Both the position numbers and the translations under genes were made by a program. From NCBI GenBank assembly GCA_945915085.1, contig CAMEET010000014.1, positions 1-35,475 of the forward strand: DNA of 35,475 nucleotides, written 5' to 3'. The stretch comes from an uncultured Treponema sp. Its GTDB lineage: Bacteria > Spirochaetota > Spirochaetia > Treponematales > Treponemataceae. Below are positions 24,594-33,879 of this stretch, in pieces; the stretch's first letter is position 1; every line of letters begins with the position of its first letter. The notes under the pieces are model-generated. The model saw only the letters and a program-made list of their open reading frames with translations. It did not search any database and was not told the origin of the DNA.

Positions 24594-25844
24594 ATGGAAA
24601 ATAAGAAATATTTAAATGCAGATGATTCAAATCCAAATAAGATGGGCTGGATGAAAGGTTTTCCTCCAGAAGAAAACAAATGTATTTCCGCAGGCGACGG
24701 TTCTTTTTTTGAATTTCCAGCTTTGCGTTACAGCGTAAATCATATCAGAGAACTATATCCTACAAGAGCGGTAGAAGCTGGGGCAAAAAAGTTTAAATTC
24801 AAATCAAAAATTGACAGACAGATTGAGTCTATCACTTTTGTGCCGTGGAATGAAAAACAACCTGTTACCTGGAATGATTTTTTGGAACGGAACTACACAG
24901 ACGGCATCATCATCCTGCATAAAGGAAAAATTGTTTACGAAAAATATCCTGCAGGACTCAAACAAAATGGAGTTCATTCTGCAATGTCGGTGAGTAAATC
25001 TTTTACTGGAATTTTGGCTTCGATTTTGATAGATGAAGGAATAATCAATCCTGAAAAACTTGTTACTGATTATATTCCCGAATTACACGATTCTGGGTTT
25101 GCAGGTGCAACTGTTCGTAATGTTTTAGATATGACCACAGCGATTGAATACAGTGAAGATTATACAAATCCTAACGCTGAAGTCTGGAAGTTTTCCGCTT
25201 CTGGAAATGTTTATCGTCCAGCAGATTATTCTGGTCCAAAAAATTATTATGAATACATAAAAACTGTAAAAAAAATTCCGAACCAGGAACACGGACAATT
25301 ATTTGGCTATAAAACAGTGAACACAGAACTTACAGCCTGGATAATTTCAAGAGTAACTGGAAAAAGCATTACGCAGCTGCTTTCTGAAAAAATCTGGAAA
25401 CCGATGGGTGCGAATTATGATGGATTTTATCAGGTGGGGACGGCTGGAATTGCTTTTGCAGGCGGCGGTTTTAGTTTAAATCTTCGTGATATGGCACTTT
25501 TTGGTGAACTTTTGAGAAACGGTGGAAAACAAGAAGGCAAACAGATTTTGACGAAAAAAGCTATTTTGGAAGTTTCGCAAGGCGGAAGTCAGGATGCTTT
25601 TAAAAATAGCGGTGAATATCCACTTTTGAAAGGCTGGAGTTATCATAATATGTGGTGGATAACGAATAACAGTCACAAAGCGTATATGGCACGAGGAGTA
25701 CACGGTCAGGCAATTTATATTGATCCGAAAGCTCAAATGGTGATTGCAAGATTTGCTTCAAATCCTCTTGCATCAAACAAATACATTGATCCGATTTCAA
25801 TTCCAGCTTATGAGGCAATTGCTGATTATTTGCTGCAAAAATAG
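24594..25844 (+). CDS. NylB-like serine hydrolase (class C beta-lactamase fold)
   Basis: Serine hydrolase of the beta-lactamase/transpeptidase-like superfamily, 416 aa, with no evident signal peptide. The nucleophile SxxK is SVSK (Ser132-Lys135) in HSAMSVSKSF. The subdomain that follows (LVTDYIPEL, VRNVLDMTTAIEY), the YKTVNTE stretch and the late GGGFSLNLRDMA and ARGVHGQAIYIDP regions resemble 6-aminohexanoate-dimer hydrolase and related esterases more than true beta-lactamases. The natural substrate is unknown. AGAGGT precedes the ATG by 7 nt. TTGACG (24545-24550) with TACTAT 15 bp later is a weak promoter candidate. A mosaic repeat follows directly. Confidence 0.88.
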   Translation: MENKKYLNADDSNPNKMGWMKGFPPEENKCISAGDGSFFEFPALRYSVNHIRELYPTRAVEAGAKKFKFKSKIDRQIESITFVPWNEKQPVTWNDFLERNYTDGIIILHKGKIVYEKYPAGLKQNGVHSAMSVSKSFTGILASILIDEGIINPEKLVTDYIPELHDSGFAGATVRNVLDMTTAIEYSEDYTNPNAEVWKFSASGNVYRPADYSGPKNYYEYIKTVKKIPNQEHGQLFGYKTVNTELTAWIISRVTGKSITQLLSEKIWKPMGANYDGFYQVGTAGIAFAGGGFSLNLRDMALFGELLRNGGKQEGKQILTKKAILEVSQGGSQDAFKNSGEYPLLKGWSYHNMWWITNNSHKAYMARGVHGQAIYIDPKAQMVIARFASNPLASNKYIDPISIPAYEAIADYLLQK

Positions 25845-25856
25845 AAAATAGGACAA

Positions 25857-26016
25857 ATGTCGAGTTTTAAATTTTTATTCTTTGGGTGGCTTTTTGCTTC
25901 GCAAAAAACAGGCTTTTCAGGGTTCCGCTATCGCTTCATTCCTTCGCTACGCTTCGGAACTGGCTACGCCAGCCCTTACAATCCTTGCCACTGTTTAAAA
26001 TTAAAAAACTCGAAAT
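25857..26016 (+). mobile_element. GC-rich mosaic repeat element R3 with terminal inverted repeats
   Basis: Ends TCGAGTTTT (25860-25868) and AAAACTCGA (26005-26013), extendable by a few matching bases, compare well with the R1 ends. It has the left module CTTTGGGTGGCTTTTTGC, hairpin TTTTTGC-TTC-GCAAAAA, a core with CGCTATCGCTTCATTCC, and the right module CCTTGCCACTGTTTAAA. It begins 13 nt after the serine hydrolase stop. Its core matches that of R5. Confidence 0.75.
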
Positions 26017-26097
26017 TGAACCAAATAATTCTATTTGCAGATTTTACAAATTAATTTAATTATTTTGTAATGCGTTTGCCCTGACTCAATCATTCAT

Positions 26098-26126
26098 TTT
26101 ACAAGAAGCGATTTTATTTGTATAAT
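26098..26126 (+). promoter_or_regulatory. ABC-F gene promoter (possible leaderless start)
   Basis: TTTACA (26098-26103), a 17-bp spacer and a perfect TATAAT (26121-26126), then only 6 nt to the ATG at 26133. Confidence 0.65.
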
Positions 26127-26132
26127 CAGAAT

Positions 26133-28076
26133 ATGAATTTACTTTCTATTAATAATCTTTCAAAAATCGGACGAGAAAAACCTTTATTCACTGGAGTTAC
26201 ATTTGGACTGCAGGAAGGTGAAAAAGCGGCACTTATCGGACGCAATGGAACTGGAAAATCGACTTTATTAAACACAATTGCCGGGGTTTTACAGCCAGAT
26301 GAAGGAACTGTTGTTTTTAATAAAGATGCCGGTGTTTCATTTTTGCCACAAAATCCTGAGTTTTTAAGCGAAGATACAATAAAAACTCATATTTTTAAAA
26401 GTAATTCCCCAAAACTTCAGATAATCAAATCTTATTTTGAAATATGTGAAAAACTTTCTGAAAATCCTGAGTCTGCCGGCATTCAAAAAGATTATCAGCA
26501 GATTATGCTTAAAATGGAGCAGCAGGATTTGTGGAATTATGAAGCGCAGATTTCTTCTATTTTGACAACGCTCGGAATTTCAAATCTGAACTTAAAAATG
26601 GGAAATCTAAGTGGCGGAATGCTTAAAAAAGTTGCACTTGCGCAGGTTCTTGTGGAAGATACTAAAATCCTGCTCCTAGATGAACCGACAAACCATCTTG
26701 ATATTTCAACAATTTCCTGGCTGCAAAATTATCTTAAAGATACAAAACGTTCGGTTTTGATGGTTACTCACGACAGATACTTTTTGGATGCGGTGTGCAA
26801 TAACATTTATGAACTTGCACGCAATAAACTAAAACTTTATGTGGGAAATTATTCTGAATATCTTGAAAAAAAATCTGTGGAAGCAGAGATAGAAGAAAAT
26901 ACAGAACGGCGCATTGAGTCAGTTTTACGTTTTGAAAGAGAATGGCTTTTGCGCGGACCTTGTGCACGTGGAACTAAAATAAAAGCAAGAATCCAACGGG
27001 ATGAACAACTTATCAACCGCGAAAAATTTCAGGCAGATAAAGGATTTACTTTTGAAGTAAAAGGGAAAAGACTTGGAGGAAAAGTACTAGAACTTCATAA
27101 AATTTGCAAGAATTTTGAAAAAGCTGGAAAAGAAAATGAAAAGAGTGTACCCGTCATAAATAATTTTAGTTACGTTTTTACAAAAGGTCAGAAAATAGGA
27201 ATTTTTGGAGATAATGGCTCGGGAAAATCTACTTTACTCAATTTGATTACTGGAAATCTTTTACCTGATAGCGGAACTGTAGATATAGGTTTGAACACAA
27301 AATTCGGATATTACACTCAAAATCCTGTTTTTACAGATACAAATTTAACCGTTTTGGAATATATAAAAGAAACGGCTGAACACATGACGCTGAATAACGG
27401 AACAAAGGAAGTTAGTGCCGCAAAATTTCTGGAAGAATTTGGTTTTGAAGGGAAAATTCAGTACTCGCCGGTGTCAACTTTGTCTGGCGGTGAACGAAAA
27501 CGTCTTTACCTTGTCAGACTGCTGCTGGAAAATCCAAACTTTTTGATTCTGGATGAACCTACAAACGATTTTGACATTTTTACAATGAACATTTTGGAAC
27601 AATTTTTGATAAATTACGAAGGCTGTCTTCTTCTTGTAAGTCATGACCGTTATTTTATGGATAAAACTGTTGACAGTCTTTTTGTCATGGAAGAAGATGG
27701 AAGCATAAGCGGTTTTGTCGGAAAATGCAGCGAATATATCGAATATCGTGAAGAATTGATAAAGGAAAACAAACAGAAAAAAAATCAGACAGAACAAAAA
27801 CCAAAAAAAGATGATGAAGACAAAGAAAAAAAACAGGGACAGACCTCGAATGAAAAGCAAAAAAAGCAGAAACTCACTTTTAATGAAAAAAAAGAATTTG
27901 ACTTACTGAACGAAGAAATTCCTATACTGGAAAAAGAGCAGAAATCTCTTGAAGAAAAAATGTCGTCATCTGATTTTGCCCAGATTCAAAAAGCTACAGA
28001 ACGTTATCAGGAAATTTCAAAACTTCTTGATGAAAAATATGAACGATGGGAAATTCTTGCGGAAAAAAGTAATTAG
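26133..28076 (+). CDS. ABC-F family ATPase (translation factor type)
   Basis: Soluble protein of 647 aa with two ABC cassettes and no membrane segments, the ABC-F layout. First cassette: Walker A GRNGTGKST, signature LSGGMLKK, Walker B ILLLDEPTNHLD. Second: GDNGSGKST, LSGGERKRL, LILDEPTNDFD. The inter-cassette linker (about 245-310) holds the RFEREWLLRGPCARGTKIKARIQR stretch, the signature of the Uup-like subgroup. The C-terminal tail is highly charged (Lys/Glu/Gln) and then forms a coiled coil, as in Uup; a copy of the dispersed 12-mer is embedded there. ABC-F proteins act at the ribosomal exit site or in replication-linked processes. The start is the ATG 6 nt after TATAAT, not an upstream in-frame TTG that overlaps the promoter. 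Confidence 0.93.
   Translation: MNLLSINNLSKIGREKPLFTGVTFGLQEGEKAALIGRNGTGKSTLLNTIAGVLQPDEGTVVFNKDAGVSFLPQNPEFLSEDTIKTHIFKSNSPKLQIIKSYFEICEKLSENPESAGIQKDYQQIMLKMEQQDLWNYEAQISSILTTLGISNLNLKMGNLSGGMLKKVALAQVLVEDTKILLLDEPTNHLDISTISWLQNYLKDTKRSVLMVTHDRYFLDAVCNNIYELARNKLKLYVGNYSEYLEKKSVEAEIEENTERRIESVLRFEREWLLRGPCARGTKIKARIQRDEQLINREKFQADKGFTFEVKGKRLGGKVLELHKICKNFEKAGKENEKSVPVINNFSYVFTKGQKIGIFGDNGSGKSTLLNLITGNLLPDSGTVDIGLNTKFGYYTQNPVFTDTNLTVLEYIKETAEHMTLNNGTKEVSAAKFLEEFGFEGKIQYSPVSTLSGGERKRLYLVRLLLENPNFLILDEPTNDFDIFTMNILEQFLINYEGCLLLVSHDRYFMDKTVDSLFVMEEDGSISGFVGKCSEYIEYREELIKENKQKKNQTEQKPKKDDEDKEKKQGQTSNEKQKKQKLTFNEKKEFDLLNEEIPILEKEQKSLEEKMSSSDFAQIQKATERYQEISKLLDEKYERWEILAEKSN
27836..27847 (+). repeat. 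Dispersed 12-mer, copy 9, inside the ABC-F gene
   Basis: GGGACAGACCTC (one mismatch), preceded by an A-run, encoding GQT in the charged tail (KKQGQTSNEK). It is on the coding strand. Confidence 0.75.
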
Positions 28077-28101
28077 TTTTTGTGCAATGGGAAAACTATT
28101 T

Positions 28102-28680
28102 TTAATTGTTCACGATAAAAATTGGAATTCCAAATTTTTTATATTCTTTCAAAAGATTTTTTTGAGTTTTAAATCGTCTTAAAATCTGTTTGTAAGATAA
28201 TAAATCCCGATGACGGGCTCGAAAAAACCTTTTTATTGTGTTTGATTGAACAAAAACGATAACTTCGCACATTTTAAGAAGTTCTGGAGTTTTGTAAAGA
28301 ACGGTTGCGTTTAAAATCACTTTATTATGTTCAAAAATAATTTTCTGCAGCATTTTTGTGATTACAGGATAAACTATTTTTTCCTGTTTTTCCAAAAGTT
28401 CGGGAGCTGAAAAAAGAATTTTTCCAAGTTCCCGCCGGTTTATTTTTCCGTCCTCGTTCAAAAGATTAATTTTTTTTGCATGAGCAATATCATTGAAAGT
28501 GTCCAGAATCACCTGACTGGACTGCTCAATTGCCTGATGCACAAGAATATCGGCATCAACGGAAAACCAGCCTTTTTTTTCAAACTGTGAACAAACGTAA
28601 TTTTTGCCCGATGCCATTTTCCCGGTTATGCAGATGAGTTTACAATTTTGAACCAAATCAATGCATCTATTTATTTTCAA
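28102..28680 (-). CDS. coaE: Dephospho-CoA kinase
   Basis: Cytoplasmic P-loop kinase for the last step of coenzyme A synthesis, 192 aa, normal length. The P-loop is ICITGKMASGKNYV, followed by the substrate site VDADILVHQ, then NRRELGKILF and the YPVI segment (family HPxI, here Tyr for His), and INLLNEDG/ NATVLYKTPEL. The start is TTG: it overlaps the polA stop as TTGA and has GGGGAG 7-8 nt upstream, and no in-frame ATG precedes the P-loop. This arrangement points to translational coupling with polA. The gene converges on the ABC-F gene with only 25 nt between stops and no hairpin. Confidence 0.9.
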   Translation of the reverse strand: MKINRCIDLVQNCKLICITGKMASGKNYVCSQFEKKGWFSVDADILVHQAIEQSSQVILDTFNDIAHAKKINLLNEDGKINRRELGKILFSAPELLEKQEKIVYPVITKMLQKIIFEHNKVILNATVLYKTPELLKMCEVIVFVQSNTIKRFFRARHRDLLSYKQILRRFKTQKNLLKEYKKFGIPIFIVNN

Positions 28681-31556
28681 TGGAATTCTCCCCAGTTTTT
28701 GCCATATTCAATGCTCACGCGAAGAGGAACTTTTAGTTTGACAGCATTTTCCATCTTTTCTTTGATAAGGGAAACAGCCTGTTGAATAATTTTTTCATCT
28801 TCATCACATTCAAAAATAAGTTCATCGTGCACTTGAAGAAGAAGTTTACATGGAAGCTTGCTTTCTTTCAGGGCTTTGGAAACGTCAATCATTGCTTTTT
28901 TGACAATATCTGCGGCAGAACCTTGAATTGGAGTATTTTTTGCAATCCGCTCAGCTGACGCTTTTTCTATTTTATTTTTGCTATTGATACTGGCGATAGG
29001 ACGACGACGATTAAAAATCGTTTCTACATATCCGTTTGATTCAGCTTTGGAAATTGTGTCTGACATAAATTGACTGACTGAACTGTAGGTTTTAAAATAT
29101 AAATCTATAAAATTCTGTGCCTCTTTTCGCGAAATGCCCAAATCTTTTGAAAGACTGAAAGTGCCCATTCCGTAAATTACACCAAAATTGATGGTTTTGG
29201 CAATTCGTCGCATTTGAGGTGTAACTTGGTCAGGAGAAACTCCATAAATCAATGCAGCTGTTGTTTTGTGAACATCAGTTCCTTCGTTGAAAGCCCTGCA
29301 CATATTTTCATCGCCAGAAAGATGAGCAAGCACAACAAGTTCAATCTGAGCATAATCGGCAGAAATCAAAACCTTTCCATCCTCTGCAGTAAAAGCACTT
29401 CGAATCTTTCTACCAGTTTCATTTCGTACTGGAATATTCTGAAGATTAGGGTCACGACAAGAAAGCCTGCCTGTTGCGGTTCCTGTTTGCACAAAATCAG
29501 TGTGAATACGACTTTCTTTATCAGTAAGTTTTGGGAGACTTTCCACATAAGTTGACAAAAGTTTTGTCAGTTCTCGATATTCCAAAATCATTTTAGGAAC
29601 AATGTCAAATTCCTGCAATTCTTCCAGAACGCTTGTGTCAGTTGAATATCCTCGTTTTGTTTTTTTTCCAGTTTTAAGACCTCGTTCTTCGAAAAGAACA
29701 GTTTGAAGCTGAAGAGGAGAAGCAATATTGAATTCATGACCGACTTCGTTATAAATTTTCTTTTCAACCTCGGAAATTTTTTGTTTGAGTTCAACCGCAT
29801 AATCATTAAGAATCTGAGAATCCAGATGAATACCTGAAATTTCCATTTGAGTCAAAATTGGTAGAACCGTCATTTCCATTTCAAAAAGTTCAGAAGAAAT
29901 TTTTGAATTTTTTATAAAATGATGATAAAGCTGAAATGTAAAATCTGCATCTTCAGCTGCATATTTATAAGCTGTTTCAAGTGGAACATCAGCAAAGGTC
30001 TGTCCCTTTTTTACAATCTGGTCAAACTCAATTCCTTTTTTGCCCAAAAGATTTTCGCCAAGAAATTCCAAAGAAAAAGAAGATTTTCCAGTATGTTCAG
30101 GATTTTCAAGCCATGCAAAAATCATTGTATCAAAAATATGAATTTTTTGAAGGAAATCAAGAACAAAGTTTTCGGTTTTACCCTGCGATATAAACTGACC
30201 AGCAAGAACTTTTAAATCAAATTTGGCATTGTGCATCACAATCGTGACATTTTCAGCGGTAAAAAGTCTATAAAGCTGTTCGAGAATCAAAGAAAGCGAA
30301 ATGTAATCAGTTTGAGAAAAAAGTTCATCAGATTCAAGCTGGACTGGAACATAAACAGCTTTTTTTTCTTCAAAACAAAGACTAAAACCAATCATTTTTG
30401 CATGAAGTGCATCGAGACTGTCCGTTTCGCTGTCATAGGCAACAATTTTAGCAGCGATTGCCAAATCAATATATTTTTTCAGCTGTTCATAATCTGTAAT
30501 TGCTTTATAATTTGATGTGTCATTTTGTTCAAGTTCCGGTTTTTGTTGTTCTGCAACAGACTGATTTTCATTATCTTCGTTTTGATTTGATTTTGTTTCG
30601 CCAGATTCCGTATTTTTCTGCTGATTTTGCGCCTTTAAATCACCATTCGTTTCAACATTCAAAAATGCATAACTTTTTGCAACCTGAAAAGCTTCATAAG
30701 AGTTTAAAAGTTTTGCTGCTGAATCAAAATCATAAGAAATCGGTTCCTGCTTGAAGATTTTTTCAATTTCAGGACATTCAACTTTATCATAAAGTGTTAT
30801 CAATTTTCGGCTGAAATATGCATTTTCCTTTCCTTCAATAAGTTTTTTTTGAACGGCTCCTTTGATATTATCTATATTTTCATAAATTCCATCGAGAGAT
30901 TCAAAATCACAGAGAAGTTTTGATGCTGTTTTATCACCAATTCCTTTTACACCAGGAACATTATCAGCTTTATCTCCGCAAAGTGAAAGCAAATCAAGCA
31001 ATTTATCAGGATAAACACCCCATTCTGCTTTTACACCTTCAGCACCTGTTACTTTCCATGTGCTGGCTCCTGCTTCTGGTTTTAAAATCTGTGTAGTTTC
31101 GCAAACAAGCTGCATCAAATCTTTATCACCGCTCAAAATGTGGCATTTTCGCCCGGTTTCTTCACATTTTTTTGCAACAGTTGCAACAATATCATCAGCT
31201 TCGTAGCCGTCACACTGCAAAACAGGAACTCCGAGAGCCTGAAGAATATCACAAATCCATGGAATTTGAGCATGCAAGTCTTCTGGAGTTTTATCACGAG
31301 TAGCTTTGTATTCAGGGTACATTTCATGCCTGAAAGTTTTGGTTTTGCTGTCCATCGCTGCAATCAGATATGAAGGTTTGTAATGATTAAAAATATAGTG
31401 AAGATTCCTGAAGAATCCAAAAAGTGCCGAAATATTTTGACCTTTGGAATTCGTAAGCGGACGAGAGATAAATGCAAAGTAACATCTGTAAATTAAACCG
31501 TAACTGTCTAAAATATAAATAGTGTCATCAGACTTTTCGTTTTCGATATTTGCCAT
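28677..31556 (-). CDS. polA: DNA polymerase I (with 5'-3' and 3'-5' exonuclease domains)
   Basis: Repair and Okazaki-fragment polymerase, 959 aa. The N-terminal 5'-nuclease (1-295) has LDSYGLIYRCYFAF, GYEADDIVAT, GDKDLMQL and GDKADNVPGVKGIGDKTA. A Gln/Glu/Asn-rich linker (about 303-355) follows. The 3'-5' exonuclease (about 357-560) keeps AYDSETDSL, NAKFDLKVL and YAAEDADFT, so proofreading should be active. The polymerase domain (about 570-959) has SADYAQIELVVLAHLSGD, RRIAKTINFGVIYGMG and QVHDELIFE. An exact copy of the dispersed 12-mer encodes KKGQTF in the exonuclease domain. No Shine-Dalgarno sequence is seen; TAAACT lies 7 nt before the ATG. coaE follows with overlapping stop and start. 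Confidence 0.97.
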   Translation of the reverse strand: MANIENEKSDDTIYILDSYGLIYRCYFAFISRPLTNSKGQNISALFGFFRNLHYIFNHYKPSYLIAAMDSKTKTFRHEMYPEYKATRDKTPEDLHAQIPWICDILQALGVPVLQCDGYEADDIVATVAKKCEETGRKCHILSGDKDLMQLVCETTQILKPEAGASTWKVTGAEGVKAEWGVYPDKLLDLLSLCGDKADNVPGVKGIGDKTASKLLCDFESLDGIYENIDNIKGAVQKKLIEGKENAYFSRKLITLYDKVECPEIEKIFKQEPISYDFDSAAKLLNSYEAFQVAKSYAFLNVETNGDLKAQNQQKNTESGETKSNQNEDNENQSVAEQQKPELEQNDTSNYKAITDYEQLKKYIDLAIAAKIVAYDSETDSLDALHAKMIGFSLCFEEKKAVYVPVQLESDELFSQTDYISLSLILEQLYRLFTAENVTIVMHNAKFDLKVLAGQFISQGKTENFVLDFLQKIHIFDTMIFAWLENPEHTGKSSFSLEFLGENLLGKKGIEFDQIVKKGQTFADVPLETAYKYAAEDADFTFQLYHHFIKNSKISSELFEMEMTVLPILTQMEISGIHLDSQILNDYAVELKQKISEVEKKIYNEVGHEFNIASPLQLQTVLFEERGLKTGKKTKRGYSTDTSVLEELQEFDIVPKMILEYRELTKLLSTYVESLPKLTDKESRIHTDFVQTGTATGRLSCRDPNLQNIPVRNETGRKIRSAFTAEDGKVLISADYAQIELVVLAHLSGDENMCRAFNEGTDVHKTTAALIYGVSPDQVTPQMRRIAKTINFGVIYGMGTFSLSKDLGISRKEAQNFIDLYFKTYSSVSQFMSDTISKAESNGYVETIFNRRRPIASINSKNKIEKASAERIAKNTPIQGSAADIVKKAMIDVSKALKESKLPCKLLLQVHDELIFECDEDEKIIQQAVSLIKEKMENAVKLKVPLRVSIEYGKNWGEFH
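29995..30006 (-). repeat. Dispersed 12-mer, copy 10 (exact), inside polA
   Basis: An exact GGGACAGACCTT on the polA coding strand, preceded by A6 and read in frame as KKGQTF just before ADVPLETAYKYAAEDAD of the exonuclease domain. The context is the same A-run plus 12-mer as in the intergenic copy at 18586. Confidence 0.85.
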
Positions 31557-31617
31557 AAAAAACAGTTTACACCATTTTTTAATAATTGAAAATCACTTTA
31601 TTTTATAAAAAAGAATC

Positions 31618-31875
31618 AGAGCAAAATTCCCCTTTCCAAGTCGCCTTTCACAGCTCGCTATTCGCTCGGTCCCAGTTTTCGTGCTGAAAACCAGAATACC
31701 AGCATACGTTTTGTTTACACGAGCTTTGAGTTTTGGCACATTCAACAAAATCATTACAAAGTAAAAATCCATATGTGCCAAAACTCAAAAAAAACATTCG
31801 AAAGCAAAAAAAGGACTCGGCTTCGCCGCCTGTTCAAGCCTCGGTGCGCTGTGCAGTTTAAAACCCTGCAAATCA
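31618..31875 (+). repeat. GC-rich repeat debris and inverted repeat between polA and sulP
   Basis: This 396-bp gap has no gene. It holds a GC-rich patch related to the mosaic elements (CGCTATTCGCTCGGTCC near 31660), then a perfect 16-bp inverted repeat, TTTGAGTTTTGGCACA (31725-31740) and its complement (31774-31789) around 33 bp, and a second GC-rich patch (31810-31875). The segment 31701-31789 is an inverted relative of 33880-33960 on the other side of sulP. Confidence 0.7.
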
Positions 31876-31952
31876 GACAGTCAACTGGCGAATTATTTCG
31901 TTTTTGACCTGTAAATCAGAAGCGAAGTCAGATTATAATAATACAAATAATT

Positions 31953-33656
31953 TTACAATTTTTTTGCTCTATTCAAAGCATCGTTAATATTTCCAAAAAT
32001 GTTTTCACGACCGATTTTATCAACAAGACCAGTTTTTTTCAAAAGAAGATAAGGCTGTTTATGAATTCCAGAAATAACAATTGTAACACCTTTTCTGTCA
32101 CAAGCCGCCTTACACTGTTCCAATGCACGAACACCACCAGCATCAAGATAAAGAGTACTTCTCATTCTCAAAATCAAAACTTTGCAGTGAGTTTGAGCCT
32201 GTTCCATTGCCAGTTCAAATTTACGGACAGTTCCAAAAAATAACGGACCTTCAATTTCAAAAACAAAAGTATTCTCAGGAATATCAAGTTTTTCTTCAGG
32301 CATATCATTTTTGATTCCGGCAGCAATAGAATTCTCGTGATTTTGAACTTCCGACAAATCAATCATTTTTTTGATAAAGAAGAAAGCAGCAAAACCAAGT
32401 CCAACTTCAATAGCAACAGTCAAATCAATAAAGACAGTGATTAAAAAAGTTACAACAAAAACACAAATGTCAGACTTTTGACCTTTCAACAAAGCACGAA
32501 TTGCTGGAAAACCAGCCATATTCCAGGCAACATTAATCAAAACAGCAGAAAGAGCAGCCATTGGAATGTAAGCAGCATATTTTCCAGCAAAAAGCAAAAT
32601 CAAAAGAAGTGTAATCGCATGAATAATCCCAGCTACAGGAGTTTTACCACCATTTTTAATATTTGTTGCAGTTCTAGCAATAGCACCAGTTGCAGGAATT
32701 CCCCCAAAAAGCGGGCTTGCAATATTTGCAATTCCCTGTGCAATCAGTTCTGTATTAGAATCATGTTTTGAACCAATCATACCATCAGCAACAACAGCCG
32801 AAAGCAAAGATTCAATGGCAGCAAGAACAGCAATTGAAATTGCAGTCGGAAACAAAGTTGTAATTGTTTTTAAACTAAAATCAGGAAGTTGAGGTGCCGG
32901 CAAAGTATTAGGAATCACATAATGAACTCTTCCATCAGCAAAGTTTCCAATAGTATCAGTTTTAAGTCCGCAAGTTTTTTCCAGAATAATACTTACAACA
33001 GTTGCTAAAATAATCACAACAAAACTACCAGGAATTTTTTTAATAAACTTAGACCAGATAAAAATAAAAGCAAGACAAACAGCCGCCATCACAAAAGAAT
33101 ATATATTAATAGAAGAAAATGATTTTGCATAAACAATCATCTTTGGCAAAAAATCACCAGGCATCTTGGAATACTCTTCACCAAGAATTGTCATCGGCGT
33201 AGAAAAATCTGGCATAAGTCCAAAAAAATCACCAAGTTGACCAGCGGCAATAGTCACCGCAATTCCTGCAGTAAAACCAGTCACAATAGTGTATGGAATA
33301 AACTTTACAAGTCCACCCATTTTGAAAACGCCAAGCAAAATCAAAAGAATTCCGGCTAATAAAGTCGCAGTCGCAAGTCCCGAAAGTCCATATTGGGAAA
33401 CAACCCCATAAACAATAACAGCAAAGGCACCAGTAGGCCCGCCAATCTGTACACGACTTCCGCCAAAAGCCGAAATACAAAAACCCGCAATAATAGCCGT
33501 AAAAATTCCAGCTGCAGGATTCACACCAGATGCAATAGCAAACGCAATAGCAAGTGGCAAAGCCACAATACCAACAATAATACCTGCGATTAAATCAGAA
33601 AAAAAAGTTTTAACATCGTAGGTTTTTAACGAATTAAGTAATTCAGGTTTAAACAT
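31953..33656 (-). CDS. SulP-family anion transporter with STAS domain
   Basis: Inner-membrane anion transporter or channel of the SulP/SLC26 family, 567 aa. The transmembrane region (about 15-435) opens with the family signature DLIAGIIVGIVALPLAIAFAIASG and contains GGSRVQIGGPTGAFAVIVYG and PLFGGIPATGAIARTATN. The C-terminal STAS domain (about 455-567) has NTFVFEIEGPLFFGTVRKFE and LDAGGVRALE. At the tip of this loop STAS anti-sigma antagonists carry a phosphorylatable Ser or Thr, here Gly. Substrates in the family include sulfate, bicarbonate and dicarboxylates; none is indicated here. No ribosome site is visible before the ATG. The gene lies alone between inverted repeat copies, a possible sign of transfer or local rearrangement. 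Confidence 0.93.
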   Translation of the reverse strand: MFKPELLNSLKTYDVKTFFSDLIAGIIVGIVALPLAIAFAIASGVNPAAGIFTAIIAGFCISAFGGSRVQIGGPTGAFAVIVYGVVSQYGLSGLATATLLAGILLILLGVFKMGGLVKFIPYTIVTGFTAGIAVTIAAGQLGDFFGLMPDFSTPMTILGEEYSKMPGDFLPKMIVYAKSFSSINIYSFVMAAVCLAFIFIWSKFIKKIPGSFVVIILATVVSIILEKTCGLKTDTIGNFADGRVHYVIPNTLPAPQLPDFSLKTITTLFPTAISIAVLAAIESLLSAVVADGMIGSKHDSNTELIAQGIANIASPLFGGIPATGAIARTATNIKNGGKTPVAGIIHAITLLLILLFAGKYAAYIPMAALSAVLINVAWNMAGFPAIRALLKGQKSDICVFVVTFLITVFIDLTVAIEVGLGFAAFFFIKKMIDLSEVQNHENSIAAGIKNDMPEEKLDIPENTFVFEIEGPLFFGTVRKFELAMEQAQTHCKVLILRMRSTLYLDAGGVRALEQCKAACDRKGVTIVISGIHKQPYLLLKKTGLVDKIGRENIFGNINDALNRAKKL

Positions 33657-33719
33657 AATGCGATATTTTGAAACTTTTTTGATTTTTTTGCAAGTAGTAT
33701 AGACAGTTTGTGTATTATA

Positions 33720-33865
33720 GAAAATTCGGGCGTGCCCATTCGCTTCGCTTCTGGTCGGGCGTTCCAGAGTTCCGCTATCGCTCCAGCCGCTTCCCTCGCT
33801 TCGCTCAGTCCAGTGGCCGCTTCGCGCTCTTCCATGCCCTCACGCAGGGACACACCTTGTTTTAA
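33720..33865 (+). mobile_element. GC-rich mosaic repeat element R4
   Basis: A strongly GC-rich block in an AT-rich gap upstream of sulP. It contains GGGCGTGCCC, repeated CGCTTCGCTT units and a 51-bp core (33770-33820) identical to that of R2 in inverted orientation. Its right end runs through a 12-mer copy into TTTTAAAC, like the right module of R1. An open frame through it is an artefact of the GC-rich repeat. Confidence 0.75.
33847..33858 (+). repeat. Dispersed 12-mer, copy 11
   Basis: GGGACACACCTT (one mismatch) at the right end of element R4. Confidence 0.65.
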
Positions 33866-33879
33866 ACATCATTGTTTTT

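Noticed and set aside
33626..33853. Minus-strand frame of 75 codons overlapping the sulP start
   Set aside because: It overlaps the sulP start and repeat R4; its sequence is explained by the repeat.
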